Positions 8,189 to 17,315 of a DNA stretch of 64,000 nucleotides are shown here, piece after piece. The notes beneath the pieces are model-generated. The model saw nothing but the letters and a program-made list of their open reading frames with translations, was not told the DNA's origin and searched no databases. Each line of letters opens with the position of its first letter. Within the stretch, counting starts at the first letter, position 1. The stretch lies in NCBI GenBank assembly GCA_016721425.1, contig JADKID010000045.1:111749-175748 (forward strand), given 5' to 3'. The position numbers were made by a program, and so were the translations under genes. Origin of the DNA: Bryobacterales bacterium. Its GTDB lineage: Bacteria; Acidobacteriota; Terriglobia; Bryobacterales; Bryobacteraceae.

Positions 8189-8820
8189 ACGGGCTGGCCG
8201 AAGAACGAGTTCGGATTCATCGCGCCTTCGTCGAGACGGGACTCCCGCCGGAACCCGGCCCGCTGTGGCCGGCGCTGGCGGAAGCGAAGTGGATTGTGCT
8301 GGATGACGCCGGGCGTCTGCGCATGGCCCATCCCTTCTCCGCCGTGGAAACCGACTTCGTCGTCACTGCCGGCACCCGCCGCTGGTTCGCCAACTGCGCC
8401 TGGGACGGGCTTACCGTCATGGCGATGGTACGGCCCGAAGTCACGGCCCCGCTGGTTTTCGACACCCATTGCGGTGCAAGCGGTCAACCGATGCACATCG
8501 AAGTGAACGGCGACGGCCCGGCGCCTAGCGAAGCGCGGCTGCACTTTGCCGTGCCCATCCGCGATTGGTGGAAGGACATTGCGTTCACTTGAAGCACGAT
8601 GCTGCTGTTCCGGTCGGAACAGGAAGTGGAGCGCTGGTGCCGGCAGCGAGGGCAGACCCACGGAGCGTCTTTCCCCCTGACAGTGGGCTGGCAGTTGGCC
8701 GAGGCGTGGGCCGACGGGCGACTGCACCCCAACTGGCAGCAGCGGCCACGCAGCGAGATGCGGGCGCTACTGAATGGTCTGGGACTAACGGGGGAGTTCT
8801 GGGCGCTACCGGACCCATGA
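8185..8820 (+). CDS. MerB-like (organomercurial lyase family) protein with in-frame TGA; candidate selenoprotein
   Basis: The open frame from ATG 8185 stops at TGA 8590-8592, but the same frame continues without another stop to 8820, giving 211 residues if the TGA is read. Both parts belong to one domain of the alkylmercury lyase family. Before the TGA are NCAWDGL (Cys71 and Asp74, matching MerB Cys96/Asp99) and THCGASG (Cys96, matching MerB Cys117). After it comes STMLLFRSE and the helical C-terminus. The TGA codon (residue 136) aligns with catalytic Cys159 of classical MerB, with spacings of 3, 25 and 40 residues against 3, 21 and 42. A SECIS-like hairpin follows. Alternatives are a nonsense-mutated gene, or two polypeptides with reinitiation at ATG 8599. 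Many relatives occur outside mercury operons, and no other mer gene is seen here. Confidence 0.72.
8605..8622 (+). promoter_or_regulatory. Candidate bacterial SECIS element downstream of the in-frame TGA
   Basis: The sequence CTGTTCCGGTCGGAACAG is a perfect inverted repeat: eight base pairs closing on GT, or seven pairs with a GGTC tetraloop. It begins 12 nt after TGA 8590-8592, and the GGT of the tip lies 20-22 nt after the TGA. The E. coli fdhF SECIS also has GGUC in its apical loop, 19-22 nt after its UGA. Unlike fdhF there is no bulged U on the 5' arm. It lies inside the coding frame and is compatible with the conserved residues LLFRSEQ. Confidence 0.65.
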
Positions 8821-8844
8821 TCCAGAGCGCCCCCGGTCCTTGCA

Positions 8845-9399
8845 CTAGGGCTTGAGGTTGTTCAGAACCGCCAACGCGCGGGGCTGCAGAGGATTGAGGC
8901 GTAGCGCGGCGCGCGCGTGACGCTCGGCGGCGACCGGATTGCGGACACTGAGCTGGCCAACGGCCGCATCCGCCAGAAATACCGGGTTCGCATTGTCCAG
9001 CCTGGCGGCACGGTCCAGCAACTCCGCGGCCCGCGAGAAATCCTTTGACTGAAAGGCGAACAGGCCGCGCATATGTAGCGCATCGGCAAACTCGGCATCC
9101 TGCGCGATGGCCTCGTCGAGAAGCGCCACTATCTGATGCGGTCGTCCGGTAGCCGCTGCGTCAACAGCACGGTTCCATGCCTTGCGCGCCTTGGACGGCA
9201 CTTTGTGGGCCAAGCGGTGCACGCTGACGGAGGGCGCCACGGGACGCGGCTGGAAGGTGATGTGATCCTCCGGCGCCGCACAATCCGGCGAATTCGGCCC
9301 GGGTATGCATCGAACGCTCGCGTCGAAGAAGGGCGTGATCGGACGCTGCTGGGCGAATAGAGACACCGTTAGCAGCACAAGAATCAAGAGTCGGGACAA
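8845..9399 (-). CDS. Exported TPR-repeat protein
   Basis: A 184-residue protein with signal peptide (MSRLLILVLLTVSLFAQ), a short Pro-rich segment of about 60 residues and then at least three tetratricopeptide-like helical pairs. Visible repeat cores are ALHMRGLFAFQSKDFSRAAELL, split by A/G/L positions, and AAERHARAALRLNPLQPRAL. It probably acts in the periplasm as a protein-interaction module; no partner is apparent. It is convergent with the MerB-like gene, with a 24-nt gap. Confidence 0.75.
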   Translation of the reverse strand: MSRLLILVLLTVSLFAQQRPITPFFDASVRCIPGPNSPDCAAPEDHITFQPRPVAPSVSVHRLAHKVPSKARKAWNRAVDAAATGRPHQIVALLDEAIAQDAEFADALHMRGLFAFQSKDFSRAAELLDRAARLDNANPVFLADAAVGQLSVRNPVAAERHARAALRLNPLQPRALAVLNNLKP

Positions 9400-9465
9400 T
9401 TGGGGACACTCCTCCAGTGATCTGGTTTTTAGTTCGATTGTGCGGGAGGGCTCAGCGGCTGGGGA

Positions 9466-9819
9466 TCATGCCGCGGCCCGCGCCTGTCGTGGGCGCATGT
9501 GGGCATCCAGCAGCCATCGGAGCTGGACGGGTTCGAACGGAGCGGCGCAGTAGTCGGTAGCGCCGGCCTCTAAGGCATCGAGCCAATCATCGGTTTCCGG
9601 CAATCGGCTCACAACGACGACGGGGACGTGCGGAAACTGCAACAGGGCTTGCTGTAAAACTCCGGACTCAGCGGCACAGAATACGATCCGGACTCCCGGC
9701 ATAGCATCTGGTGCGACGTCACATCCGGCGAGGCAGAGCCCGGTGGCCAGTTGGCTCGCAAGCGGGCCGTCCAGTCCGAACAGTACTACGCTCTCATGGG
9801 TTGTGCTTGAGTCGCTCAT
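9466..9819 (-). CDS. Degenerate response-regulator receiver domain protein
   Basis: A 117-residue single-domain protein with the alpha/beta pattern of a CheY-like receiver, including LEAGATDYCAAPFEPVQLRWLL, which corresponds to the helix 4/strand 5/helix 5 region of receivers. The usual phospho-acceptor Asp is missing at the end of strand 3 (VRIVFCAAE), and the conserved Lys of the KPF motif is Ala (AAPFE). It therefore looks like a pseudo-receiver that signals without phosphorylation, or a decaying paralogue. It has no output domain and no adjacent kinase. Confidence 0.65.
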   Translation of the reverse strand: MSDSSTTHESVVLFGLDGPLASQLATGLCLAGCDVAPDAMPGVRIVFCAAESGVLQQALLQFPHVPVVVVSRLPETDDWLDALEAGATDYCAAPFEPVQLRWLLDAHMRPRQARAAA

Positions 9820-10025
9820 CGGTTCTCTCCAGATTGCGTTCTAGCACGGGGAAGAACAAAAAACTCAGCGGGGAGCAGCAGGAACAGAATCAACAGGAAC
9901 GTTCCGCCTTGATTTGAGAGTACGCCTGTTTTCCCTCCCGGTCCAATTGAAAATACTTATCCGACCTATCCGAGTACGGATTCGACTGACCGTCGCTTGG
10001 TAAACTGGAGGTTCGCGGAGGCAAT

Positions 10026-11234
<1,209 letters not shown>

Positions 11235-11245
11235 GTCCGCGAGCC

Positions 11246-11276
11246 CGCGGCCGTCAGCGGAAACTAGCCGGCCGCG
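11246..11276. terminator. GC-rich hairpin between convergent genes
   Basis: An 8-bp perfect stem (11246-11253 CGCGGCCG paired with 11269-11276 CGGCCGCG) with a 15-nt loop lies in the 52-nt gap between ispG and the convergent TonB receptor gene. It is placed where a bidirectional terminator would be, but neither side has a T-run, so intrinsic termination is unproven. Confidence 0.35.
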
Positions 11277-11286
11277 CTGCAAGGAC

Positions 11287-13473
11287 TTAGAACCACTGGA
11301 AGGTGTAGCCGAAGCGCACACCGCGGCCGATCTCCGGAGCGAAGTCCTTGATGAAACTGAGGTGATTCCGGTAGAGGCGGTCTCCGAGGTTGAACGTGTT
11401 TACCGTAAACGTCTGCATGATGTGCTGGCGGGCGATTGTGTAGCTGGCATTCAGATGGAAGACAGCGTAGCCCGCGGTGCGCGTTTCGTTGGGAGCGACC
11501 TTACCCTGCTGATTCGCAATCACGGCCTCAGGCCGAAGGTTGAGGCCCTTCCAAAGAAAATCAAGGCCGACCCGTCCACGGGCCGGAGGAATGCGGGGGA
11601 GATAGAAACGCGAATCGGTACTCAGGCGTGCGTTCACCAGATCAAAGCCTGTATTCAGCCACAGAGGTCCGGCCAGCTTGAACTGCGCGCGGGCTTCGCC
11701 GCCGAGGTAGCGCGAGTCGGCCTGTTTATATTCAAAAACCGGAAGAGAGTCCTCCTCCTCGCCCGTGGGGCTGAAGTAGACAAAGTCGTGCATCTGGTAG
11801 GCGAACAGATTAGCCTCGGCCTTGAATCGCAGGGCTTGGTGACGGAGCGAAACCTCCGCGCCGTCGCTCTTCTCGCGTTTCAGATTGGGGTCTCCTATCT
11901 CGTAGGCGAGGTTGCCCGGATGCGGGCCGATGTTGTAGAGCTCTTCCAAGCCAGGAGCGCGATAGGAGTGCATATAGTTGACTACCAGCGTTCCGTCCTT
12001 CCAGGTGGGTAGAAAGACGCCAGCCGAGGCTGACAAGCCCGTGAACGACCGGCTGGGAGCACCGATGGGATTGTAGGCGTTCCGCTCCAGACGGCCGCCA
12101 AACTGAAACCGGATTCTCTCGAAAGTAAGCTCTTCCATCCCAAAGACGGCGAGGGCGTTCTGCTTCACGGGCGGGGCGATGGCCTCTTCGCCGACAGTGT
12201 TGTAGTCGCGGTGCAGACCCCAGAAGCCGTAGCTTCCGGTGAGACGCTTGAATTTCTTCTGGTTGACAACGCCGTTGTAGGTGAACTGCTTGTTGAAGAA
12301 CTGGGTACCCACCATTCCATCCACCAGCTCCTTATGCTCATAGTCCGAGTAGTTGAGGTCAAACTGAACCTGCTCGGCGAAGCTGCCCAACTGCTTGAGC
12401 GCCCCATTCAGGCGGGCGCTGTTGCGGCGCATATTGAGGATCGGCATTTCCTCATCGGTGCTGGCCGCGGGTATCCCATAGGTGGTCTCGAAGTTCTGGA
12501 AGTTCGCGTTGACCGAGAGTTTTTCGCCAAAACGGCCGGCGCCCACTTTGTAGTCGGTCATCTCCGTGGCTGAGTTGAGCACTTTGCCCAGCGGAGTGTT
12601 GTAGTCGCTGGTGCGCATGCCGCCGCCGGAGCCGTAGAAGATCCAGTCGTTCTTCCCGTATTCGAAGGCTCCGCTGCCGCCACCCTGCGAGTTGCCGGTC
12701 CCGCCCAACCCGTTCAAGGTGAGGTGGAGTCCCTCGTGCGGATGCTGGTTGATGATGTGGTGATCGGTGAGGACGTTGACAACGCCGCCGATCGCATTGG
12801 AACCATAGAGCAGCGTGGCAGGCCCGCGGACCACTTCAACGCGCTCGACGTTGGAGGAATCCACCGGCTCGCCGTGATCGCCGGACTGAGAGGATAGCGT
12901 GCCCGTGCGGGCGCCATCCTGGAGAATCAACACGCGATCGCCATCGAAGCCGCGCACAACGGGGCGGGACGTACCAGGTCCGAAGCTGCGTTTGGCGATG
13001 CCGGCCTCGTTGTCCAGCAGATCGCCCAGTGACGTAGAGGAACTCTTGCCCGCCAATTGATAAGCGTCCAACGAAGTGACGGTCTGAAACGCGTCGGAAA
13101 CGGGCGTCTCGGTGCCGGTAGCGGTCACCGTGATGGATTCTCGCAGGGCGGAAACCTGGAGGGCGAACCGAAGTGTAGCAGTGGCTCCGGCAGTGACCGT
13201 GATGGCCTGCCTGGCATCCGCCAAGGCGTGCATATGGGCCATTACCGTGTAGGCGCCAGGAGGAACGTTGGCGATGGTGAATTCGCCCGTGGCGTTCGTT
13301 GAGACGGTACGGCCGAGCGGTGAAATCAGCACGCTGGCGTTGTGCACCGGCGTTCCCGTGGCGGCGAGCGTAACGACACCGGCGACAACACCGGTGGAGC
13401 CGATAACAGGAGGGGCTTCTTCCGCGATCAGATGGGGCGCAAAAAGAAGTAGCGATGCTGCGAGTAAGTGCAT
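11287..13473 (-). CDS. TonB-dependent outer-membrane receptor with N-terminal carboxypeptidase-regulatory-like domain
   Basis: A 728-residue outer-membrane transporter. A signal peptide (MHLLAASLLLFAPHLIA) is followed by a carboxypeptidase-regulatory-like Ig fold at about residues 25-105 (GEFTIANVPPGAYTV), a plug domain at about 115-240 (RPVVRGFDGDRVLILQDG and VERVEVVRGPATLLYGSNAI), and a 22-stranded-type barrel ending in the aromatic Phe needed for assembly. The plug resembles ZnuD-like receptors, and a His-rich stretch DHHIINQHPHEGLH just after the plug would fit metal binding. The substrate is therefore possibly a metal or metal chelate, but this is inference. No partner TonB/ExbBD genes are nearby. 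Confidence 0.88.
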   Translation of the reverse strand: MHLLAASLLLFAPHLIAEEAPPVIGSTGVVAGVVTLAATGTPVHNASVLISPLGRTVSTNATGEFTIANVPPGAYTVMAHMHALADARQAITVTAGATATLRFALQVSALRESITVTATGTETPVSDAFQTVTSLDAYQLAGKSSSTSLGDLLDNEAGIAKRSFGPGTSRPVVRGFDGDRVLILQDGARTGTLSSQSGDHGEPVDSSNVERVEVVRGPATLLYGSNAIGGVVNVLTDHHIINQHPHEGLHLTLNGLGGTGNSQGGGSGAFEYGKNDWIFYGSGGGMRTSDYNTPLGKVLNSATEMTDYKVGAGRFGEKLSVNANFQNFETTYGIPAASTDEEMPILNMRRNSARLNGALKQLGSFAEQVQFDLNYSDYEHKELVDGMVGTQFFNKQFTYNGVVNQKKFKRLTGSYGFWGLHRDYNTVGEEAIAPPVKQNALAVFGMEELTFERIRFQFGGRLERNAYNPIGAPSRSFTGLSASAGVFLPTWKDGTLVVNYMHSYRAPGLEELYNIGPHPGNLAYEIGDPNLKREKSDGAEVSLRHQALRFKAEANLFAYQMHDFVYFSPTGEEEDSLPVFEYKQADSRYLGGEARAQFKLAGPLWLNTGFDLVNARLSTDSRFYLPRIPPARGRVGLDFLWKGLNLRPEAVIANQQGKVAPNETRTAGYAVFHLNASYTIARQHIMQTFTVNTFNLGDRLYRNHLSFIKDFAPEIGRGVRFGYTFQWF

Positions 13474-13638
13474 AGGAGGGAGACCAGTCTCTGAGTCAAT
13501 TGTCCGGCGCGTCAGGCCGTAGCGTGACGATCAACTGGTGAACGGATCGGGAACAGGTGGTGAGCGGGCCCGATCTAACGATGAGCGGACCCAGCTACAT
13601 GGACCGAAAACCCCATTCGGCGCGTCTAAGGGAGTAGA

Positions 13639-13986
13639 ATGCTACGCTACTTCACCGTCGAACAGGCTGCTCTGCTACTGCCGGAGATTCAGCGGTTGCT
13701 GGTGCGGGCCAGATTGGCGCAATGGAAACTGGGCCGGGAGGAGGGCGCGATCAGCGAGTTGGACGAGTCTCTCACCGCCATCCAGGAACACGGCGCACAC
13801 GTGAAAGATCTCGACGCTGGCTTGGTAGATTTCCCCACGCGCTACCTGGGACATGACGCGCTTCTATGCTACCGATTGGGGGACGCCGGCATCTCCCACT
13901 GGCACAGTGTAGATGACGGAGATCGGGGCCGGCGGCGGATCGACAAGCGCTTCCTGGAAAACCACAGCGGCACAGCCATCCAATAG
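13639..13986 (+). CDS. DUF2203 family protein
   Basis: A 115-residue protein matching the DUF2203 pattern: an N-terminal YFTVEQAALLLPEIQRLL, a helical middle, and the conserved VKDLDAGLVDFPTRYLG plus LLCYRLGDAGISHWHSVDD. The family is small, soluble and of unknown function; the conserved His/Asp residues suggest possible metal binding. The start ATG gives the family N-terminus. It precedes the hybrid kinase by 50 nt on the same strand, but no functional link is known. Confidence 0.8.
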   Translation: MLRYFTVEQAALLLPEIQRLLVRARLAQWKLGREEGAISELDESLTAIQEHGAHVKDLDAGLVDFPTRYLGHDALLCYRLGDAGISHWHSVDDGDRGRRRIDKRFLENHSGTAIQ

Positions 13987-14036
13987 CAAGATTTTCCTAG
14001 CCGAATCTCTGCGCTCCTGATAATCTAGGCGCTTCC

Positions 14037-16649
14037 ATGCTGCTTCGGTTCCACCCCGCGGCCGTCGTGCTGGCCCTATGTTCGTTTGCCATGGCCTGCC
14101 CTGGGCAGGAACGGCCAACCGCGGGCCGCAAGGAAATCCTGATCCTCCACTCCTATCATGCCGGGTACAACTGGACGGACGAACTGAACAGGGGGCTGCG
14201 CTCCGTCCTGGAGGCACAGCAGTTCGAGATGGAGATCTGGGTGGAGTACCTGGATACGCGGCGGGTGCCCAGCCCAGCCCACTTAACGCAGGAACGGGAG
14301 CGTCTCAGCCGAAAATATGCTGGAAGGACACTGGACTTGATTGTTGCCAGCGACGACGACGCCGCGACGCTTCTCGCCCAGCCAGGCGAACCTCTCTTCG
14401 CCCAATCCCCGGTCGTGTTCTGTGGAGTATCGGGGATGGGACTGGTGGAGTCGCTGCCGCGCTCCCGATTCACCGGTCTGATTGAGGTGTTTCAGTTGGA
14501 CACCCTGCTGAACCGCGTGCTCAGTGTACTGCCGCTCACCTCCAGAATCGTGGTCGTTACGGACAACGCCCCATCTAACGCCGCCCATAGGAAAATGCTC
14601 ATTGATTTGGGCAAACGGCGAAGCGCGCCTCCTTTTGAGTATCTGGACGGGACACGATTGACCTTTGAGGAGATTCTCACCCGTTTGCGGCGTCTCCCCC
14701 CGGATGCCCTGGTGATCGCTTCAGCGTTCACGCACGACCGAAACGGTCAGTATCTGCCCCCGATGGATAGCGGGCGGCGCATTGCGGCGGCGTCTCCAGC
14801 GCCGGTGGTGAGCCAAAACACCAGCCAGTTAGGCCAAGGCTATTTGATCGGCAACGCGAACATGGGTTACGAGCATGGGCAAGTGGCCGCGCGGATGGCG
14901 CTGAGAGTGCTTGGCGGTGAGCCGCCAGAGGCCATTGAGATTCAGAATCACGGCGCATTGGTGATGCTCGTGGACTATGCCGCCATGAAGCGTTTCGGAC
15001 TTTCCAGATCCTCCCTGCCCGCAGGTTCGCAGATTGTGAACAGGCCCAGGGGTTGGACCGACTTCTATGCGGGCAACCCCTTGCTGGTATGGGGCGCCCT
15101 GGGCTTCATCCTCCTACAGTCCGGCATCATCGCGGCGCTCTTCCTCAATACCGCCAAAAGGCGGAAGGCGGAGGTGGAACTGCGCAGCAGCCAGGCGCAA
15201 CTCCAACGCTCCCAGGAGATCGCCTGTCTCGGCAGCTGGGAGCGGGACATCCCGACCGGCAAACTGCATTGGTCTGATGAGGTGTATCGGATTTTTGGCG
15301 AGACACCCGGCTCATTCGACCCAAGCCTGGCGCCGATGCTGGGACGTATCCATCCGGACGGAACCATCCGCCACGTCCAGGTGCAAGGCAAGTGGGTCCA
15401 ACTGGCGGATGGGCGCGCCTGCGTGAATGGCACGGTGCAGGACGTCACTCATCTGAAAGAGATGGAAGCGCAGGTCCAGCACGCTTTGCGAGTGGACTCT
15501 CTGGGCACGCTGGCCGGCGGCATCGCCCATGACTTCAACAATCTGCTGACAGTGATCAATGGGTACTGCGATCTTCTGCTCCGGAGGGTGTCCGAGGAGG
15601 ATCCCGCGCGCCGCCAGATCCTCGAGATTCATCACGCCGGCGAGCGGGCGGCCGAGCTGACGGGCAAGCTTCTGTCCTTCAGCCGCAAGCAGGTTTTCCA
15701 GACGGCGAAGGTGCAGATCAACGAAGTGGTGGTGGCAATGCAGGGGCTACTGATGCCCGTCGTAAGTGACACCATCCAACTGCGCCGCAACCTCGCGCCG
15801 GATCTGGAGACTGTGCTTTTGGACCGCGCGCAGTTGGAGCACGCCATCCTGAACCTGGCTACCAACGCCAGAGACGCCATGCCGAACGGCGGAGTTCTGA
15901 CGATCAGCACGTGGAACGAAGAGCTTCACTCGTATCAGTCGTCCCACGGATTTCAGATTACGCCCGGGCCCTACGTCGTCCTCTCTGTCTCGGACACCGG
16001 CTGCGGGATGGACCAGGCAACGCGGGATCGGATCTTCGAGCCGTTCTTCACAACCAAGGAGACGGGCAAAGGCACGGGCCTTGGCCTCTCCACAGTCTAC
16101 GGAATGGTCCAGCGTAGCGGTGGCCTGGTAAAGGTGGAGAGCGAGCCCGGACAGGGATCGACGTTCCGGCTCTTCTTCCCCGCGGCGGCGTCGGCTCGGA
16201 AGGAGGTTGGTATTTTCAGCTCACCGGAGGGACTCCCCGGAGGCTCGGAGCGGATACTCTTGGTGGAGGATAATCTATCGGTGCGCACCTTGGCTACCGG
16301 CGCACTCACGTCTCTGGGCTATGAGGTGCTCTCTGCCGATGATGGAATCAAGGCGCTGGAGATGTTGCCGGATGGCGTCGAGCCAATACAACTACTCATC
16401 GCCGATGTGATGATGCCCGGCATGAGCGGCCCGGAACTGGCGGCGCGGCTGCAACGCCTATTTCCGGAGTTGCGCGTGCTCTTTGTTTCCGCCTGCTCGG
16501 GCGGCCATCTGCCAGCAGTTGGGTTGGGCGCAGAGGCCTCATTCCTGGCCAATCTGTCCCTTCCCGCTCAATTGGCGGAGCGAGTCCGCGAGGTACTGGA
16601 CGCGCCTCCGCCCCCCCTGGAATTTGACACCCCCCCAGGCGGCCCCTAG
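14037..16649 (+). CDS. Hybrid sensor histidine kinase with periplasmic ABC substrate-binding-like sensor, PAS and receiver
   Basis: An 870-residue membrane kinase. Order: signal peptide (1 to about 23), a periplasmic ABC-substrate-binding-like domain (about 28-320, starting KEILILHSYHAGYNWTDELN), a membrane helix (about 346-369), a PAS domain (about 381-478), HisKA with the phospho-His in GGIAHDFNNLL (about residue 497), a HATPase domain with N, G1 and G2 boxes (LNLATNARDAMPNGG, DTGCGMD, GKGTGLGLS), and a C-terminal receiver with phospho-acceptor Asp in IADVMMPGMSGPE (about 788). The receiver's conserved Lys is missing (FLANLSLPAQ), and the PAS domain is short. It probably senses a small extracellular ligand; no cognate regulator is adjacent. 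Confidence 0.9.
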   Translation: MLLRFHPAAVVLALCSFAMACPGQERPTAGRKEILILHSYHAGYNWTDELNRGLRSVLEAQQFEMEIWVEYLDTRRVPSPAHLTQERERLSRKYAGRTLDLIVASDDDAATLLAQPGEPLFAQSPVVFCGVSGMGLVESLPRSRFTGLIEVFQLDTLLNRVLSVLPLTSRIVVVTDNAPSNAAHRKMLIDLGKRRSAPPFEYLDGTRLTFEEILTRLRRLPPDALVIASAFTHDRNGQYLPPMDSGRRIAAASPAPVVSQNTSQLGQGYLIGNANMGYEHGQVAARMALRVLGGEPPEAIEIQNHGALVMLVDYAAMKRFGLSRSSLPAGSQIVNRPRGWTDFYAGNPLLVWGALGFILLQSGIIAALFLNTAKRRKAEVELRSSQAQLQRSQEIACLGSWERDIPTGKLHWSDEVYRIFGETPGSFDPSLAPMLGRIHPDGTIRHVQVQGKWVQLADGRACVNGTVQDVTHLKEMEAQVQHALRVDSLGTLAGGIAHDFNNLLTVINGYCDLLLRRVSEEDPARRQILEIHHAGERAAELTGKLLSFSRKQVFQTAKVQINEVVVAMQGLLMPVVSDTIQLRRNLAPDLETVLLDRAQLEHAILNLATNARDAMPNGGVLTISTWNEELHSYQSSHGFQITPGPYVVLSVSDTGCGMDQATRDRIFEPFFTTKETGKGTGLGLSTVYGMVQRSGGLVKVESEPGQGSTFRLFFPAAASARKEVGIFSSPEGLPGGSERILLVEDNLSVRTLATGALTSLGYEVLSADDGIKALEMLPDGVEPIQLLIADVMMPGMSGPELAARLQRLFPELRVLFVSACSGGHLPAVGLGAEASFLANLSLPAQLAERVREVLDAPPPPLEFDTPPGGP

Positions 16650-16652
16650 ACT
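16624..16652 (+). promoter_or_regulatory. Putative sigma70-type promoter for the DUF507 gene
   Basis: TTGACA at 16624-16629 is separated by exactly 17 nt from TAGACT at 16647-16652. The -10 element overlaps the stop codon of the histidine kinase gene, and the DUF507 ATG is 33 nt further on. The -35 box is a perfect consensus and the -10 matches 4 of 6 positions. Confidence 0.45.
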
Positions 16653-16685
16653 GGTTATAGACTACTTGTTTTTCTAAGTTGCAGG

Positions 16686-17285
16686 ATGCTGCTCGCCAAA
16701 GAAATCGTCGCTTATCTCACCCGCCAACTGGCCGCCAAGCTTGGCTCCAACATCATTGAGATCTCAAACCCCACCGCCGTGGCGGAGTTGATGACCACGG
16801 TGGTAATGGACGAACTTGGAGTGGAAGACCGCCTGAATGATGAGGTTCGTGATCTGCTGGAGCAGTATTCGGTGTACATGTCGAACAACGGCATTAGCTA
16901 CTCCGAGATGTTCCGCCGGATCAAGAACCAGCTCATCGCCCAGAAAAAGATCGTGCGGGCCTCCGGGCGCGACAGCGGCGACAACATGAAGCTGAGCCGG
17001 GACAAGATCAACGAGATCTCCCACAAGCTGGTATCGGCCCTCAAGAAGTCGCGCGATTGCCGTTTCCGCAAAGACGGCAATGACGTACGGCTGGAACTGG
17101 TCCGCCTGATCTCGGAAATCCTGCTCAACGAGGACAAGGCCGACAAAGCGGCGCGCACGAAGATCCGTACGCAGAAGAAAGAGATCCCGGAAGGCAGCGA
17201 AGAGTGGGATCTGCTCCACAAGCGCTACTACGCCGATGAGTTGAAAAGCCTCGGCATCGATCTGGGCCGCGCCGAACACCGCTAG
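16686..17285 (+). CDS. DUF507 family protein, two tandem DUF507 units
   Basis: A 199-residue cytoplasmic, highly charged helical protein. The first half (LLAKEIVAYLTRQLAAKLGS...) and the second half (MKLSRDKINEISHKLVSALKKSRD...) each follow the DUF507 plan of an N-terminal K-x-I-x-x-(I/L)-(S/T)-(H/R)-x-(L/I) helix, a middle region ending in hydrophobic I/L, and a C-terminal E(E/W)x(L/I)LxxxYYxxEL, complete only in the second unit. Function is unknown. It has its own likely promoter and lies before the ribokinase gene by 30 nt, so the two may share a transcript. Confidence 0.8.
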   Translation: MLLAKEIVAYLTRQLAAKLGSNIIEISNPTAVAELMTTVVMDELGVEDRLNDEVRDLLEQYSVYMSNNGISYSEMFRRIKNQLIAQKKIVRASGRDSGDNMKLSRDKINEISHKLVSALKKSRDCRFRKDGNDVRLELVRLISEILLNEDKADKAARTKIRTQKKEIPEGSEEWDLLHKRYYADELKSLGIDLGRAEHR

Positions 17286-17315
17286 AGCGCTTTCCGTTCC
17301 GATAGAATACAGGCC

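Noticed and set aside
8599..8820. Separate 73-residue gene starting at ATG 8599
   Set aside because: The sequence is the C-terminal half of the MerB-family domain and is in the same frame as the upstream part; a stand-alone protein would lack the catalytic residues.
16606..16640. Two C-runs with a GC-rich inverted repeat (CCGCC...TGG / CCAGGCGG) at the end of the kinase gene
   Set aside because: The stem requires a five-base bulge and overlaps both the coding end and the better-supported promoter; not convincing as a terminator.
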